Shown: positions 51,217 through 61,033, counted from the stretch's first letter. The stretch: 64,000 nt of DNA from Clostridia bacterium (GCA_017397725.1 JAFQIA010000028.1:62001-126000), one strand, 5' to 3'. The notes: a model not told the origin generated them from the sequence alone. Numbers and translations are program-made.

Positions 51217-54200
51217 TTAATCTTTCCCGTAGAACTTGATATCGATATACGAACACTCCGGTCCGTTGGAATGACCGCGGCCCACCAAACGCACATAACG
51301 GGCTTGCTGGTCACCGATGTCAATATTCTCATAGTCCGCAACCTTGCCGGAGGTACCATCTGCAAAGACGGTCTTCCAGTTCTTGGCATCGGTAGACACT
51401 TGAATATCAAAGAAGTTGCGGCGCTCGCCACCGTGATAGGTATTGACTGACACAACATCCACATGCTGCACCGAACCCAAATCCGCCATCACCCAAACAC
51501 CACTCGGTCCGTTGGAGAAGAAGGTAGTATTCAGGCCGTCAAAGGCGTTGGCAATACCATTCTTGTTGGGGTTTGCCTGATAGCTTGCCTCGTAGCCCAC
51601 CGGTTTGCGCTCTACACGTCCCTCCGGAATGCCACACCAAGGCATTACCGTCATGGAAACCTTATAGGTTCGACTCTTGGTGGTATCTTTGGTACTGGTG
51701 ACCGAAATCACCGCCATTCCCTCCAGACTATCCGCCTGTGTGACTGCAACCACCGCATCCTCATTTTGGGTAACGGCTTCCACCTTGGGAAGATAGTTGG
51801 GGTCTATATCATAGGGATATTCAATCAAATATTCATTCACACGCTTAGAGAAGTTTGCGATAGGTTTTCCATCGATAGTGATGCTATCCACAAAGGGGCG
51901 AACTACATATTCACCCTCCTCCGCCTTCCAGTCACGGATGGGCTGCATCTTGGCAACCGGAATATCCGAAAGGTTTTCCGGTACATCCTGGTCTACCATA
52001 GGAATAAAGCGAACCGCAATGGTCGCCTTGCCCTTTGCCTTGGGGGCGTGAATCTGCAAACGACCTGCATTGCTGCCCAAGGACCAATAGGACGGTTTGA
52101 CACCGGAACCCTCCAAGGGAACCTCTTCTGCCGCGCTAAATTTTGCGTTCTTCAAATTGGTCTGCAAAACTGCATACAAGGTCTTTCCATCCTGTTTCAG
52201 GATGGCAGACTTGCCGTCCTTGGAAACCTCCATATCCGCTTGGGTATGCATAAACCAATAAAGGTCATTTTCACCCTTCAAATCCATTTCATCCTGTACC
52301 ACAATCTGGCTGCGGTCGGTATCCAGCTTGATGCCTCGTTGGGCACTATTGACACGGGTGCCGTATGCCTCAGTCAAATCCACCACTGCAAAGCCGCCAC
52401 GGGAGGCAGTTTCAAACTGCGTAAAGTCCGCTTTTGCATTCCAGACCTGACCCAACTCAATGGTGGGGTTGAGTGCAATGATGTTCTGTCCCTGCGGGCC
52501 AAGCTTGTAAAGATATCCTCTTTGTCTAAAATCCCAATAAAGGGTTTGCTGATAATAGTCGTGGCCAAGCTCTCTTGCCCAACGCACACCCAATGCATCC
52601 AACAGGAAGGTGCCCGCATCCACATTACCGTGGGTGGAATCGTTTTTACCCGAATGCATGGAAACATAAATGGAATCCTGGGTGTGATATTCATTGTGGA
52701 GCAATGCCTGATCGCCGTAAATCAAATCCAGCGGCAAATCCGCCTGTTCCTTGGTAAACTCCGGATCATAGAACAACAAATCCAGCGCATAAATGTCCAT
52801 CTGGTTACATTCCCGCTCGTCAATGATAGCACGCGCCAAATCTCTGTCATCAAAGACCTTAGCAAGCCAGAATACTTCCGAAGACTGCTGATTCTCACTT
52901 CCCGCATCGGCCACATTGTTGACACCCTGTCTTGACTGCATATAAGTATAGTAACGAGAACCCCGCTTAAGGAACGGATTTTCAGTAATATACCCAAAGT
53001 CGGTTCCCAAGGTGCAGAGCATGGTCTTCATCATCCAGCACAGATAGGTGGTCTGATAATCCCAGTAACTGGGTCCCTCCAGAGTAGCACCGGAGGGCAC
53101 ATACGTAATCAATCCGTTTTCGATGGCAAGAACTGCGTTTTCCAGAATCTTTGCCGCCCGCTCCGGATAAATATCCAGAAGTGCCAACGCGGTCACTCCT
53201 GCACCGCCGTTGACAACCAGATTGATGTTGTTTTCATTATTCATCCAACTGGAGGTAAAGGAGATGGAATAATCGTAACCGCTCTCAAACATCCAGAAGG
53301 CTTCCTCGCAGAGTGCCGAGGTCATAATATCTCTTTGTTCCTGTGTCCAGTAATCATAGCACCAGTCATAGGCAATGGAGATACCTGGACCAATTTCACC
53401 GGTTGCAAGGTGGGTGCCGCCTGTAAATCCGTACCACATCTTAAAATCTGTCCATGTCTTGACTTCGCGCCACATCCATTCAGGGTACTTGGTATCCCCG
53501 GTCAGCTGATAGAGGAGCGACATCAAAATAATACGATGCAAGGAGTTTCTGGCATCGCCCAGATAGTGGTCCTCAGCATATTTCAGGTCATCAATTGCAA
53601 ACACCGGCGGTTTGGAGTTTGCCATCATATCCTCTGCCTGTGCCAAGAGTTCCTCAAACCACCGCTTGGCGGTTGGGTCTGTCTTGATTGCCTCCCGTAC
53701 GATATCAAATTCTTCTTTGGTGGCAAGCACCCGGGGATGCACGCCGGACATTCCGGAGTTTTTGAACACCTCTAAAAAGTTTGCCGCTTTCGGGCGTTCA
53801 TACATGGTATAGTCAAAAATATCTTCTAACTGTTCATAGGTAAAGTTCTGCTTGGCAGCATCAAAAACCACCAGACAGAATTGTTCCGAGAAGGTCATGG
53901 TTACATCCAGTGCCGCAGCAAGTTCTTCTGCATTGACCAACGCAACGCCTTCTACCATACGGGCAGGAAATACTGCCGTCTTTCCGTTTGCAGTAACTGT
54001 AACGGTACCGTCCGGATTTGTTGTTGCAGTTGAACCAAAGGCTTCTGCCACGAAAGCTACCGGTGCATAAACCATGCCGTCGATCTCCTGTGCGCTGACA
54101 GGCAGTTTCAACCGCTCAGTATGAGAGGTCACCTTGTCGGACAAGGTAACCATACTTACGGCTTTCTCAAGCCAAGGCTTGACCACCCCTTCCGGTGTAA

Positions 54201-55572
54201 TCAACCGGCTGAATTCTACATTTGCCGTCGCTTCATTCAGTTCTGCGGCATCTCTTCGTTCCTTGCCGGCATAAACACGGAAATCATCAATATAAAGGCT
54301 TGCCGCAATCTCGCCCAGTTTTTCCGTCGTCATACGCACCACGCTGGGGGATACTGCTGTTCTGTCGGGATAGGGCAGATTCTCTGCCACAACCTCGCCG
54401 TCCAGTTCGATCTTTTCGTAGCGCATTTCTCTGCAGTTGAGCAAGAAATGCATTTCATGCCATTGATCTACGGTAAAATCCTTCTCCACCGTATCGGCAA
54501 TAACCATTTTGCCGCTGTTTTGAATTTTTACCAGATTGTTCCACGCCGGATTCTCACTACGGAGAAGGATGGTGTGCGCCGCATTGCTGCTGACCTTTTC
54601 TTCTTTGAATTTGAATTCAATATGCGCATAGTGGGCATTGCTGATATCAATTTCAAAGTCTAAACCAGCAGGAGTGGTAACTTTTTCGGATTTATAAATA
54701 TGTAAGCTACGATTGGTTTCATCGGGGACTGCCGCAATTTCTACCTTGCTTCCCGGATTGTTCTCCCCGATGTTCATCGCCTGGAACATACTTCCTGGAA
54801 GTGCACCAATCTCCTCATTGTCAAATTCCGCATTCTGGCTGATAGAGGTTTCATCCACCGCCGCAGATTCTTCTGCAGCCGCCTCCATCACCTCGGCATT
54901 GAATGAACTCTTTAATCCCTCGTTGCCCAGAATCTTTTTGCCCTTGTAAATATGAATATTATCAATACAAATTTTACTGTCATAGCCACCGCCATTTGCC
55001 CAGAACCGCAACCGCTTTGCCGCATCAAACTTTTGGTAATTGGGCATCAGACAATCGGATTGCAGACATTTGCCATCCATATAAATGTCATAGCGATTGG
55101 CAGAAAACCGATACATCAAATCAAAGCTGTACCACTTTCCCATTTTCAGGGTACGCAAAACCCGTCCATCAGAGGAAACCAATGTTCCGTCAGGCTGAAT
55201 GGTAAAGGCAACCGTTTCATTATCCAGTTGATCAACCACCTTGATCTGGCGGTCAATGGTTGCAGCATCCAGCATCAAATCAAAGGAAAAGCCCATCTTG
55301 TCACTGCTTTCCATCAAGCCGATGTCCATATAGCCCACCGGTGCTTTTTTCACCGCCTCCACCACTTTGTTTTTCACCTTTAAATCCGGTTGCTTGATGG
55401 TGGGAATCATCTCGCTGGTGGAAATTCCGTATGGACTGTTGTTGGTGGAAACATCATCAAAGGTCATGGCAACAATCGTCGGTTCAGTCTTATTGACAGC
55501 CGGAAGGGCATACGCCGACAACATGGATGTCAAAACACAAGCCGCTGCACAAACGGAACACAGTTTTTTCAT
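51217..55572 (-). CDS. Secreted heparinase II/III-type polysaccharide lyase with accessory binding domains
   Basis: 1451 residues. Signal peptide 1-26; concanavalin-like domains at about 30-212 and 245-437; a copper-amine-oxidase-N-like or stalk domain at 476-572; an alpha/alpha toroid at 600-940 with SSWMNNENNINLVVNGGAG (Asn/His-type catalytic region near 776-790) and GPSYWDYQTTYLCWMM; a beta-sandwich at 960-1190 with STHGNVDAGTFLLDALGVRW (His981); Ig-like linker; and an F5/8 type C (discoidin) domain at 1325-1449. This is the heparinase II/III superfamily (DUF4962-like), whose members cleave uronic acid-containing glycans by beta-elimination. Substrate not determinable. First gene of the surface operon; no SLH in this chain, so anchoring would be through partners or binding domains. 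Confidence 0.9.
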   Translation of the reverse strand: MKKLCSVCAAACVLTSMLSAYALPAVNKTEPTIVAMTFDDVSTNNSPYGISTSEMIPTIKQPDLKVKNKVVEAVKKAPVGYMDIGLMESSDKMGFSFDLMLDAATIDRQIKVVDQLDNETVAFTIQPDGTLVSSDGRVLRTLKMGKWYSFDLMYRFSANRYDIYMDGKCLQSDCLMPNYQKFDAAKRLRFWANGGGYDSKICIDNIHIYKGKKILGNEGLKSSFNAEVMEAAAEESAAVDETSISQNAEFDNEEIGALPGSMFQAMNIGENNPGSKVEIAAVPDETNRSLHIYKSEKVTTPAGLDFEIDISNAHYAHIEFKFKEEKVSSNAAHTILLRSENPAWNNLVKIQNSGKMVIADTVEKDFTVDQWHEMHFLLNCREMRYEKIELDGEVVAENLPYPDRTAVSPSVVRMTTEKLGEIAASLYIDDFRVYAGKERRDAAELNEATANVEFSRLITPEGVVKPWLEKAVSMVTLSDKVTSHTERLKLPVSAQEIDGMVYAPVAFVAEAFGSTATTNPDGTVTVTANGKTAVFPARMVEGVALVNAEELAAALDVTMTFSEQFCLVVFDAAKQNFTYEQLEDIFDYTMYERPKAANFLEVFKNSGMSGVHPRVLATKEEFDIVREAIKTDPTAKRWFEELLAQAEDMMANSKPPVFAIDDLKYAEDHYLGDARNSLHRIILMSLLYQLTGDTKYPEWMWREVKTWTDFKMWYGFTGGTHLATGEIGPGISIAYDWCYDYWTQEQRDIMTSALCEEAFWMFESGYDYSISFTSSWMNNENNINLVVNGGAGVTALALLDIYPERAAKILENAVLAIENGLITYVPSGATLEGPSYWDYQTTYLCWMMKTMLCTLGTDFGYITENPFLKRGSRYYTYMQSRQGVNNVADAGSENQQSSEVFWLAKVFDDRDLARAIIDERECNQMDIYALDLLFYDPEFTKEQADLPLDLIYGDQALLHNEYHTQDSIYVSMHSGKNDSTHGNVDAGTFLLDALGVRWARELGHDYYQQTLYWDFRQRGYLYKLGPQGQNIIALNPTIELGQVWNAKADFTQFETASRGGFAVVDLTEAYGTRVNSAQRGIKLDTDRSQIVVQDEMDLKGENDLYWFMHTQADMEVSKDGKSAILKQDGKTLYAVLQTNLKNAKFSAAEEVPLEGSGVKPSYWSLGSNAGRLQIHAPKAKGKATIAVRFIPMVDQDVPENLSDIPVAKMQPIRDWKAEEGEYVVRPFVDSITIDGKPIANFSKRVNEYLIEYPYDIDPNYLPKVEAVTQNEDAVVAVTQADSLEGMAVISVTSTKDTTKSRTYKVSMTVMPWCGIPEGRVERKPVGYEASYQANPNKNGIANAFDGLNTTFFSNGPSGVWVMADLGSVQHVDVVSVNTYHGGERRNFFDIQVSTDAKNWKTVFADGTSGKVADYENIDIGDQQARYVRLVGRGHSNGPECSYIDIKFYGKD

Positions 55573-55800
55573 GGTGCTTCATTCCTTTCTCTCTAACATC
55601 TACACAATGTGGATTCGCTCACAAGTTTTTTCAACCTATGTTTTAGTGCATTTTTACTATTTCTATTTCATTAAAAACCCAAAACCCTCGTTATATTAAA
55701 GCAAAACAAATCATCTTTTGCAATGTATATTCTGCTTTTTTTGCACTTTTTGCGCTTTTGTTTTGCCTTATCAAGCATTCTTTATGTGCAAATTGACCAA
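55573..55800. other. Intergenic region before the heparinase operon
   Basis: 228 bases, AT-rich with several GCAAAA/TTTTGC runs. It holds the probable heparinase promoter and a leader of about 120 bases. I see no gene, no clear terminator for mgtC and no strong dyad that would serve as a regulator site. Confidence 0.6.
55693..55723 (-). promoter_or_regulatory. Possible promoter of the surface glycan operon
   Basis: TTGCAA (55718-55723) with TTTAAT 17 bases on (55695-55700) or TAATAT 19 bases on (55693-55698). Weaker than the other promoters here, which fits a regulated operon. Confidence 0.5.
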
Positions 55801-56514
55801 TCACTTGCTTGCATACTCCAAAGAACTGGAGCTGATCGCCTTGATATATTCATTTTGACTGGCAATTCGCATCAGCTGCACATCCTCAAAGTCATGGGGA
55901 ACAATGATATGGAGATTGATTCTCACCGATACATTCTCCAATTTCTTATAGGTAATGCTGACAACCTGAATTTGATGTTCCTCCAACAGGCGTTGCAGCC
56001 GCACCAAATCCCCCTCGTTCTCGTCCACAACCAAGGTAATTCTCTTTTCTTTTGTGGTTTGTAAAATTCTTAGGTTCTTATGCAACACCAGCTGTGCCAC
56101 ATAAATCAAACCGGTCGCCAAAAAGCCCATCAGGTACATTCCTGCCCCGATTGCCATACCAATTCCGGAGGTTGCCCAGATTCCCGCCGCGGTAGTCAGG
56201 CCGTGGGGGGTTCTGCCGTGCATATAAATCATTCCGGCGCCCAAAAAACCGATGCCGGACACAATTTGCGCCGCAAGTCTTGAGGGGTCTAAGCGATATT
56301 CTGCCACATTGCCTACAATGATTTTGGAAAAGTCCGAAAATCCGTATTTGGAAATAATCATCATCAGGGCAGATGCCGCCGCCACCACCAAGTGGGTCCG
56401 GACACCGGCACCTTTTCCTCGGTGGGTTCTCTCATATCCAATCAGTACACCACACAATGCTGCCAGAACCAATCGTAAAAACAGCTCTGCCTGCATCCAT
56501 AAATATTCTTGCAT
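55801..56514 (-). CDS. MgtC/SapB-family membrane protein
   Basis: 237 residues. Four to five membrane segments with LAALCGVLIGYERTHRGKGA, GVRTHLVVAAASALMMI, RLAAQIVSGIGFLGAGMIYM, and GLTTAAGIWATSGIGMAIGA, the MgtC signature including the conserved Asp/Arg between segments. A C-terminal ACT-like cytoplasmic domain (about 165-235) follows. Members are implicated in magnesium or phosphate homeostasis or in signalling, not proven transport. Last gene after the phosphoesterase fusion, 15 bases from it. Confidence 0.93.
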   Translation of the reverse strand: MQEYLWMQAELFLRLVLAALCGVLIGYERTHRGKGAGVRTHLVVAAASALMMIISKYGFSDFSKIIVGNVAEYRLDPSRLAAQIVSGIGFLGAGMIYMHGRTPHGLTTAAGIWATSGIGMAIGAGMYLMGFLATGLIYVAQLVLHKNLRILQTTKEKRITLVVDENEGDLVRLQRLLEEHQIQVVSITYKKLENVSVRINLHIIVPHDFEDVQLMRIASQNEYIKAISSSSLEYASK

Positions 56515-56529
56515 TTTTTACTCCTTTCC

Positions 56530-58008
56530 TCAGTCTAACAACAACTGAAAGGCATCGATACTTTTTTGATAATTCTCACAGCCCCGCACTTCTAAAAATA
56601 CAGGGCAATGATTGATGATATTCGCCTCCCAGCTATAAAAGAACGCCGCATACGAAATCACCGGTGCAAGCCATTGTTCAATGGCATTGTGATTGCTGAG
56701 TCCATATTCGTTGGGCACAATCTGGTGGATGTGATACGCCACCGTTTTACTTCCCATCAGCTCATACCAACGGCTGCAAGGAAACTTCTGTGCCAGAGGT
56801 CCGTTGTTTCGGGCATGGCCCACATCCAAGGTGTGACCCACCCGCTCTCTGCCAAAATGGTCATTGATGGCAGCAATCCAGGAGAGCACCTCGTCCGGAC
56901 AATAGCCAAACCCTCGTTTATCATCATCGGTTTCATCTGCCTCCATATGCAGATTCTCGATGCCGACTTTCACCCTTTCGGGCATTGCCTCAACCGCATA
57001 TAGGTAAAGCTGCAAAAATTCCTGCCAAGCTTTTCCGCCTTGCTGCATATCCGGTTTTTTCACTCTGGGAGGATGGATGGTCAAGCCATCTGCGCCCACC
57101 TTTTTGGCATAGTCCACCGCCTGATACCAAGTATCCTTGCCGGTAATTTCTCCATCCCGAAAGCGAAGATTGGGCATATGCACCGAAAGATAGCCGTGGG
57201 TTTTCTCCCTCCACGCATCAATCAGGGGAATCAGGGTATCATCCGGCTCCCAACCCGCACCATTGCACCGAAGCTCTACGCCGTAAACATTCTTCTCAAG
57301 GGCATAGGCAACATCCCGATGATTGTCGACACAGGAAATCCCAAAATGTCCCTCAATATCTTTGAGCACGCTTTGGGGCGCTTTTCGCAACACTTCTTCA
57401 TAGGAAACACCGTCTTTGGTCATTTCCACATAAGTGACGCAAGGGTAATCGCCGATAGATTTGTCGGGGTCTGCAGCACGGAATCCCAACACACGGGATT
57501 TTCCTAAAACAAAATCAAAGGTTTTGTGGGAATGTCCGTGGAGAATGGTAAGTGCTTTTTCCTCTGCAACCTTTGTGATAAAGGCTCTGCTATCCTCATC
57601 CAGCATATGGATGCTATGATGCATCGCCAACACTTCACCGTCCTGCATCCCTAAAATGGCAGGGCGGTCTTTTTCTTCAATCTTTCCAAAAGGGGTATTG
57701 ATTCCTAAGATACGGATTCCGTCCAAAGAGATATCAAATCCGGTTGCTTCACCCAAAAACGCAGCTTGGGTCTTTTCAGAACGCACATCGGAGTTTCCAA
57801 TCACATAGTGGTGATTGAACCGGCTCATCTCTTTGACGTAAGCATCAAACACTTCTTTTTCGCCATAGGCGGTGATATCACCCAGACACAAAATGCAAGG
57901 GATGTTATCCTCCTCCATTTTGTTTGCAAAGTACTGAAAAAACGCGTATTGCGGAGAATGCACGCTTCCCATATGCATATCGCAAAGGACTGCAAGTTTC
58001 ATTTCCAT
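56530..58008 (-). CDS. Metallophosphoesterase fused to an AP endonuclease 2-type TIM barrel
   Basis: 492 residues. Domain one (1-200) is calcineurin-like: CDMHMGS at the start, GDITAYG, GNSDVR around residue 76, and ILHGHSHKTFDF. Domain two (about 210-492) is a xylose isomerase-like barrel with VHMPNLRFRDG, TIHPPRVKKP, GIENLHMEA, VGHTLDVGHARNNG and VAYHIHQIVPNEYG, residues that look like metal ligands. The first metal motif has Met between two His-like positions (DMH), as in YfcE-type enzymes. No signal peptide. The combination suggests sequential action on a phosphorylated sugar or nucleotide. Operon: MBL hydrolase, this, then mgtC. Confidence 0.85.
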   Translation of the reverse strand: MEMKLAVLCDMHMGSVHSPQYAFFQYFANKMEEDNIPCILCLGDITAYGEKEVFDAYVKEMSRFNHHYVIGNSDVRSEKTQAAFLGEATGFDISLDGIRILGINTPFGKIEEKDRPAILGMQDGEVLAMHHSIHMLDEDSRAFITKVAEEKALTILHGHSHKTFDFVLGKSRVLGFRAADPDKSIGDYPCVTYVEMTKDGVSYEEVLRKAPQSVLKDIEGHFGISCVDNHRDVAYALEKNVYGVELRCNGAGWEPDDTLIPLIDAWREKTHGYLSVHMPNLRFRDGEITGKDTWYQAVDYAKKVGADGLTIHPPRVKKPDMQQGGKAWQEFLQLYLYAVEAMPERVKVGIENLHMEADETDDDKRGFGYCPDEVLSWIAAINDHFGRERVGHTLDVGHARNNGPLAQKFPCSRWYELMGSKTVAYHIHQIVPNEYGLSNHNAIEQWLAPVISYAAFFYSWEANIINHCPVFLEVRGCENYQKSIDAFQLLLD

Positions 58009-58018
58009 CCATCCTTTC

Positions 58019-58792
58019 TTATAATTCCACAGTCAAAGTATCTTCGCAGATGGTTCCTCTTCCTTCAAACAGGCGCGCCACTTTTGCAAGCGAGCCTTCC
58101 CTGTCATTGATGATTTCTCTGCCGTTATGGGTAAAGAATACCCGTTTTACATTCTTATCCTTGATGTAATCATACGCAATATCAATGCCAAAATGACCGG
58201 TTTCAATCAAAAGGGCATCACAGCCGTCCCCAATCACCGGATCCAAATCGGTATACAAGCCTACATCTCCGGAATATACCACGCTTTTCCCCTCCGCCTC
58301 AATGCGATAGGAATAGGACAGCGGTTTGTCGGTTTCCCAGCGGACAAGATGGGTGTTATGATACGCCGTCACTTTGACCTTGCCATCATCCAAAAGCACA
58401 CCATCCTGAACCCCGTAAAACCGATTCTCGTAATCACAACAAAAGTTTTCCTCAGTATGGCTGAGTAGCTTCAGCAAGCCATCCTTGGAATCCTCATTGG
58501 GGATGAACACATCCACCCCGTCAAAATGAGGAAGTTCCGAGCGCATCTGAGTCAATTTGCGGATGTTCCACAAAAGATTTCCCAATCCGCCGATATGGTC
58601 CATATGGGTATGAGAAATGATGATATTTTTCACATCCAACAAATCCAGTCCCATATTATGACCGGTATACGAACACCCCTCACCGGCATCAAACCAGTAG
58701 AGCTTTTTGTCGCACTCTACCGCAACTGATGCGTGCTTTCTGTCCAGCATTGGCTCTGTCCCTGCACAAGTTCCCAAAAAATGAAGTTTCAT
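58019..58792 (-). CDS. MBL-fold metallohydrolase (RNase Z-like)
   Basis: 257 residues from ATG 58790-58792 (AAAGGAGG seven bases upstream; a 12-residue longer frame lacks it). MKLHFLGTCAGTEP and SHTHMDHIGGLGN carry the HxHxDH zinc motif; later YSGDVGLYTDL supplies the Asp ligand and FFTHNGR the last His-like site. Resembles the RNase Z/ElaC group but is shorter in the exosite region, so it may be a phosphodiesterase rather than a tRNA 3' processing enzyme. First in the operon with the fused phosphoesterase and mgtC. Confidence 0.85.
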   Translation of the reverse strand: MKLHFLGTCAGTEPMLDRKHASVAVECDKKLYWFDAGEGCSYTGHNMGLDLLDVKNIIISHTHMDHIGGLGNLLWNIRKLTQMRSELPHFDGVDVFIPNEDSKDGLLKLLSHTEENFCCDYENRFYGVQDGVLLDDGKVKVTAYHNTHLVRWETDKPLSYSYRIEAEGKSVVYSGDVGLYTDLDPVIGDGCDALLIETGHFGIDIAYDYIKDKNVKRVFFTHNGREIINDREGSLAKVARLFEGRGTICEDTLTVEL

Positions 58793-58843
58793 AGAATTTC
58801 CTCCTTTAGACAAAATGAACGAGTCCAAAAATCATAATTATAC

Positions 58844-58872
58844 ATATTACCACAAAAATTACCGAGAGTCAA
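58844..58872 (-). promoter_or_regulatory. Promoter of the MBL-phosphoesterase-mgtC unit
   Basis: TTGACT (58867-58872), 17 bases, TAATAT (58844-58849). Confidence 0.88.
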
Positions 58873-58934
58873 TAAAAAAATGATCACTTTTCTTGGTTAA
58901 AATGTCCAAGTTCTATTGGCATAATTGAACAAAA

Positions 58935-58968
58935 AAGGCGAAACGGCAGCTTTTTACCGTTTCGCCTT
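58935..58968 (-). terminator. Terminator of the potABCD operon
   Basis: AAGGCGAAACGG, ten-base loop, CCGTTTCGCCTT, then TTTT on the minus strand, eight bases after the potD stop. Confidence 0.93.
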
Positions 58969-58976
58969 GTTCTTCA

Positions 58977-60227
58977 TTAAAATATATCTTTCTTGTTCTT
59001 CCAATACCGGCGAATCAAAATCCCCACCGAAAGCAGAATACAAATCGCCATAAAGATGGGAACCACCCATTGGTTTACAGATTCTGTCTCCGCGCTCTTC
59101 ATCTCGGTCCAGAGCTCCTGCATTTTCAGGTTTGCTTCATCGGACAGATTGCGGTAAATGGTAGTTTTTTCTGTGATATACGCATCATCCGGATAGGCAA
59201 TCTCGTCCTGTTGCATCTCCTCATCCAATAAATCAAAGGCGCCTTGATTGGGGGTGGAATATCCGATATAATCGGTGACCGCATAGGCAACCTCCGGCTC
59301 GCACAGGAAGTTGATATACATCTCTGCCGCCTCTTTTTGCTTGGCACCCTTAGGGATACAAGCCGCATCGATGAACAGATTGGTTCCGCTTTTGGGAATC
59401 ACAAAACTCAAATGGTCATATTCATCCATCAATGTCGCCGCATCTCCGGCATAGTAGGGTGCCAAAATTGCTTCTCCTGCACCCATCTTGTCAAAAATTT
59501 CGTCCATCACATATGCCTGTACCACCGGTTTTTGCTCAATTAGCTTTTCTGCCGCGCGAGTCAGTTCTTGTTCATTCTCCGTATTTAAGGAATATCCCAA
59601 AAGCAGCTCTGCCACCGCAAAGGCATCTCTGGGATTGTCGAACATCAGAATCGAATCCTTATACGTTTCATCCCAAAGAATATCCCAGTCCATCTCGCTC
59701 TCGTCCATATCAATGGCGGTGTTGTCATAGATGATTCCCACCGTGCCCCAAGTGTAAGGAACCGAGTAACGGTTCTCCGGATCGTATTCCGGATTGACAA
59801 ACTTCTCCATAATATATTGAAAGTTGGGGATGTTCTCAAAAGAAATCTCTTCCAGCATATCCTCGTGAATCATACGGGAAATCATATAATCCGACGGAAT
59901 AATGATGTCATAGCTTGCGCCGCCGCCCTTGAGCTTTGCATAAAGCTCTTCATTGGTGGCATAGGTGGTGTAATTCACCTTGATACCGGTCAGCTTGGTA
60001 AACTCTGCATTGAGGTTGAGCACCCCTTCCTCGCTGCCGTCGGGAATATATTCCCCCCAGTTATAGACATTGATAGAAATATCTTTGCCCTGAAACTTTT
60101 GGTAGTACCCTTCATCCACAACGGTAAGGGGTTCTTCCGCCACGGTTTCCTCTTCTTCTGACTGACAGCCACAGCAAAGACCCATACAAAGTACAAGGAG
60201 CATTAAAATTGCAACGATACGTTTCAT
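58977..60227 (-). CDS. potD: Spermidine/putrescine-binding lipoprotein with a C-terminal membrane helix
   Basis: 416 residues from ATG 60225-60227, which overlaps the potC stop by one base and has GGGG seven bases upstream. Lipoprotein signal peptide (CCGC, lipid most likely at Cys21). Binding fold with INVYNWGEYIPDGSEEG, YDIIIPSDYMISRMI and PYTWGTVGIIYDNTA, matching PotD. Unusual: after the fold the chain ends in a hydrophobic span (VVPIFMAICILLSVGILI) and a basic RRYWKNKKDIF, so it would be anchored at both ends. The operon order potA-potB-potC-potD is standard. Confidence 0.94.
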   Translation of the reverse strand: MKRIVAILMLLVLCMGLCCGCQSEEEETVAEEPLTVVDEGYYQKFQGKDISINVYNWGEYIPDGSEEGVLNLNAEFTKLTGIKVNYTTYATNEELYAKLKGGGASYDIIIPSDYMISRMIHEDMLEEISFENIPNFQYIMEKFVNPEYDPENRYSVPYTWGTVGIIYDNTAIDMDESEMDWDILWDETYKDSILMFDNPRDAFAVAELLLGYSLNTENEQELTRAAEKLIEQKPVVQAYVMDEIFDKMGAGEAILAPYYAGDAATLMDEYDHLSFVIPKSGTNLFIDAACIPKGAKQKEAAEMYINFLCEPEVAYAVTDYIGYSTPNQGAFDLLDEEMQQDEIAYPDDAYITEKTTIYRNLSDEANLKMQELWTEMKSAETESVNQWVVPIFMAICILLSVGILIRRYWKNKKDIF

Positions 60228-61018
60228 CAAACCGCCCCTTTCTTTTCTGCACGCCGTTCAATCATATTCTTCACAATCAAAATCACCACAACCACCACAA
60301 AGATAATGGTAGAAAGTGCGTTGATTTCCGGACTGACCTTACGACGGGTCATGGCATAGATGGTAATAGGGAGTGTCTGTGCCGTGGAACCGCTGGTGAA
60401 GTAGCTGACAATAAAATCATCCAACGAAAAGGTGAACGCCATCAAAAATCCCGAAATCACGCCGGGCATAATTTCCGGAAACACCACCTTAAAAAAGGCA
60501 CGCACCGGTCCGCACCCCAAATCCTGTGCCGCCTCATAGAGGTTGGCATCCATCTGCCGGAACTTGGGCATGACATTGAGCACCACATAGGGCACATCAA
60601 AGGTAATATGTGCGATAATCAGGGTCACAAACCCGAACTCCAGATGCATCCGTGCCGCAAAGAACACAAACAATAGCATCAAGGACACACCGGTAACAAT
60701 CTCCGGATTCATAATCGGGATGTTGGTCACCTGCATAATCACCGCCTTGGGCGCCTTGCGCATCCGACTGATGCCGATACAGGCAACGGTGCCAAGCACT
60801 GTCGCAATCAAGGATGCAACCACCGCCACAATCAGGGTGTTACCCAAAGAGGTCATAATCAATTCATTATGAAACAGCTTTTCGTACCATTCCAGCGTAA
60901 AGCCGGAAAATACCGAACGGCTTTTTGAGGTGTTGAAAGAGAATATAATCAACACCAGAATCGGAAGGTACAAAAATGCCAAAATCAAGCCTACATAAAG
61001 TTTGGATAATTTTTTCAT
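60227..61018 (-). CDS. potC: Spermidine/putrescine ABC transporter permease PotC
   Basis: 263 residues, six membrane segments. LIFSFNTSKSRSVFSGFTLE is the usual PotC opening; EAAQDLGCGPVRAFFKVVFP is the EAA loop that contacts PotA. ATG with GGGAGGGG upstream; 15 bases after potB. Confidence 0.95.
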   Translation of the reverse strand: MKKLSKLYVGLILAFLYLPILVLIIFSFNTSKSRSVFSGFTLEWYEKLFHNELIMTSLGNTLIVAVVASLIATVLGTVACIGISRMRKAPKAVIMQVTNIPIMNPEIVTGVSLMLLFVFFAARMHLEFGFVTLIIAHITFDVPYVVLNVMPKFRQMDANLYEAAQDLGCGPVRAFFKVVFPEIMPGVISGFLMAFTFSLDDFIVSYFTSGSTAQTLPITIYAMTRRKVSPEINALSTIIFVVVVVILIVKNMIERRAEKKGAV

Positions 61019-61033
61019 CTTTCCCCTCCCTTT

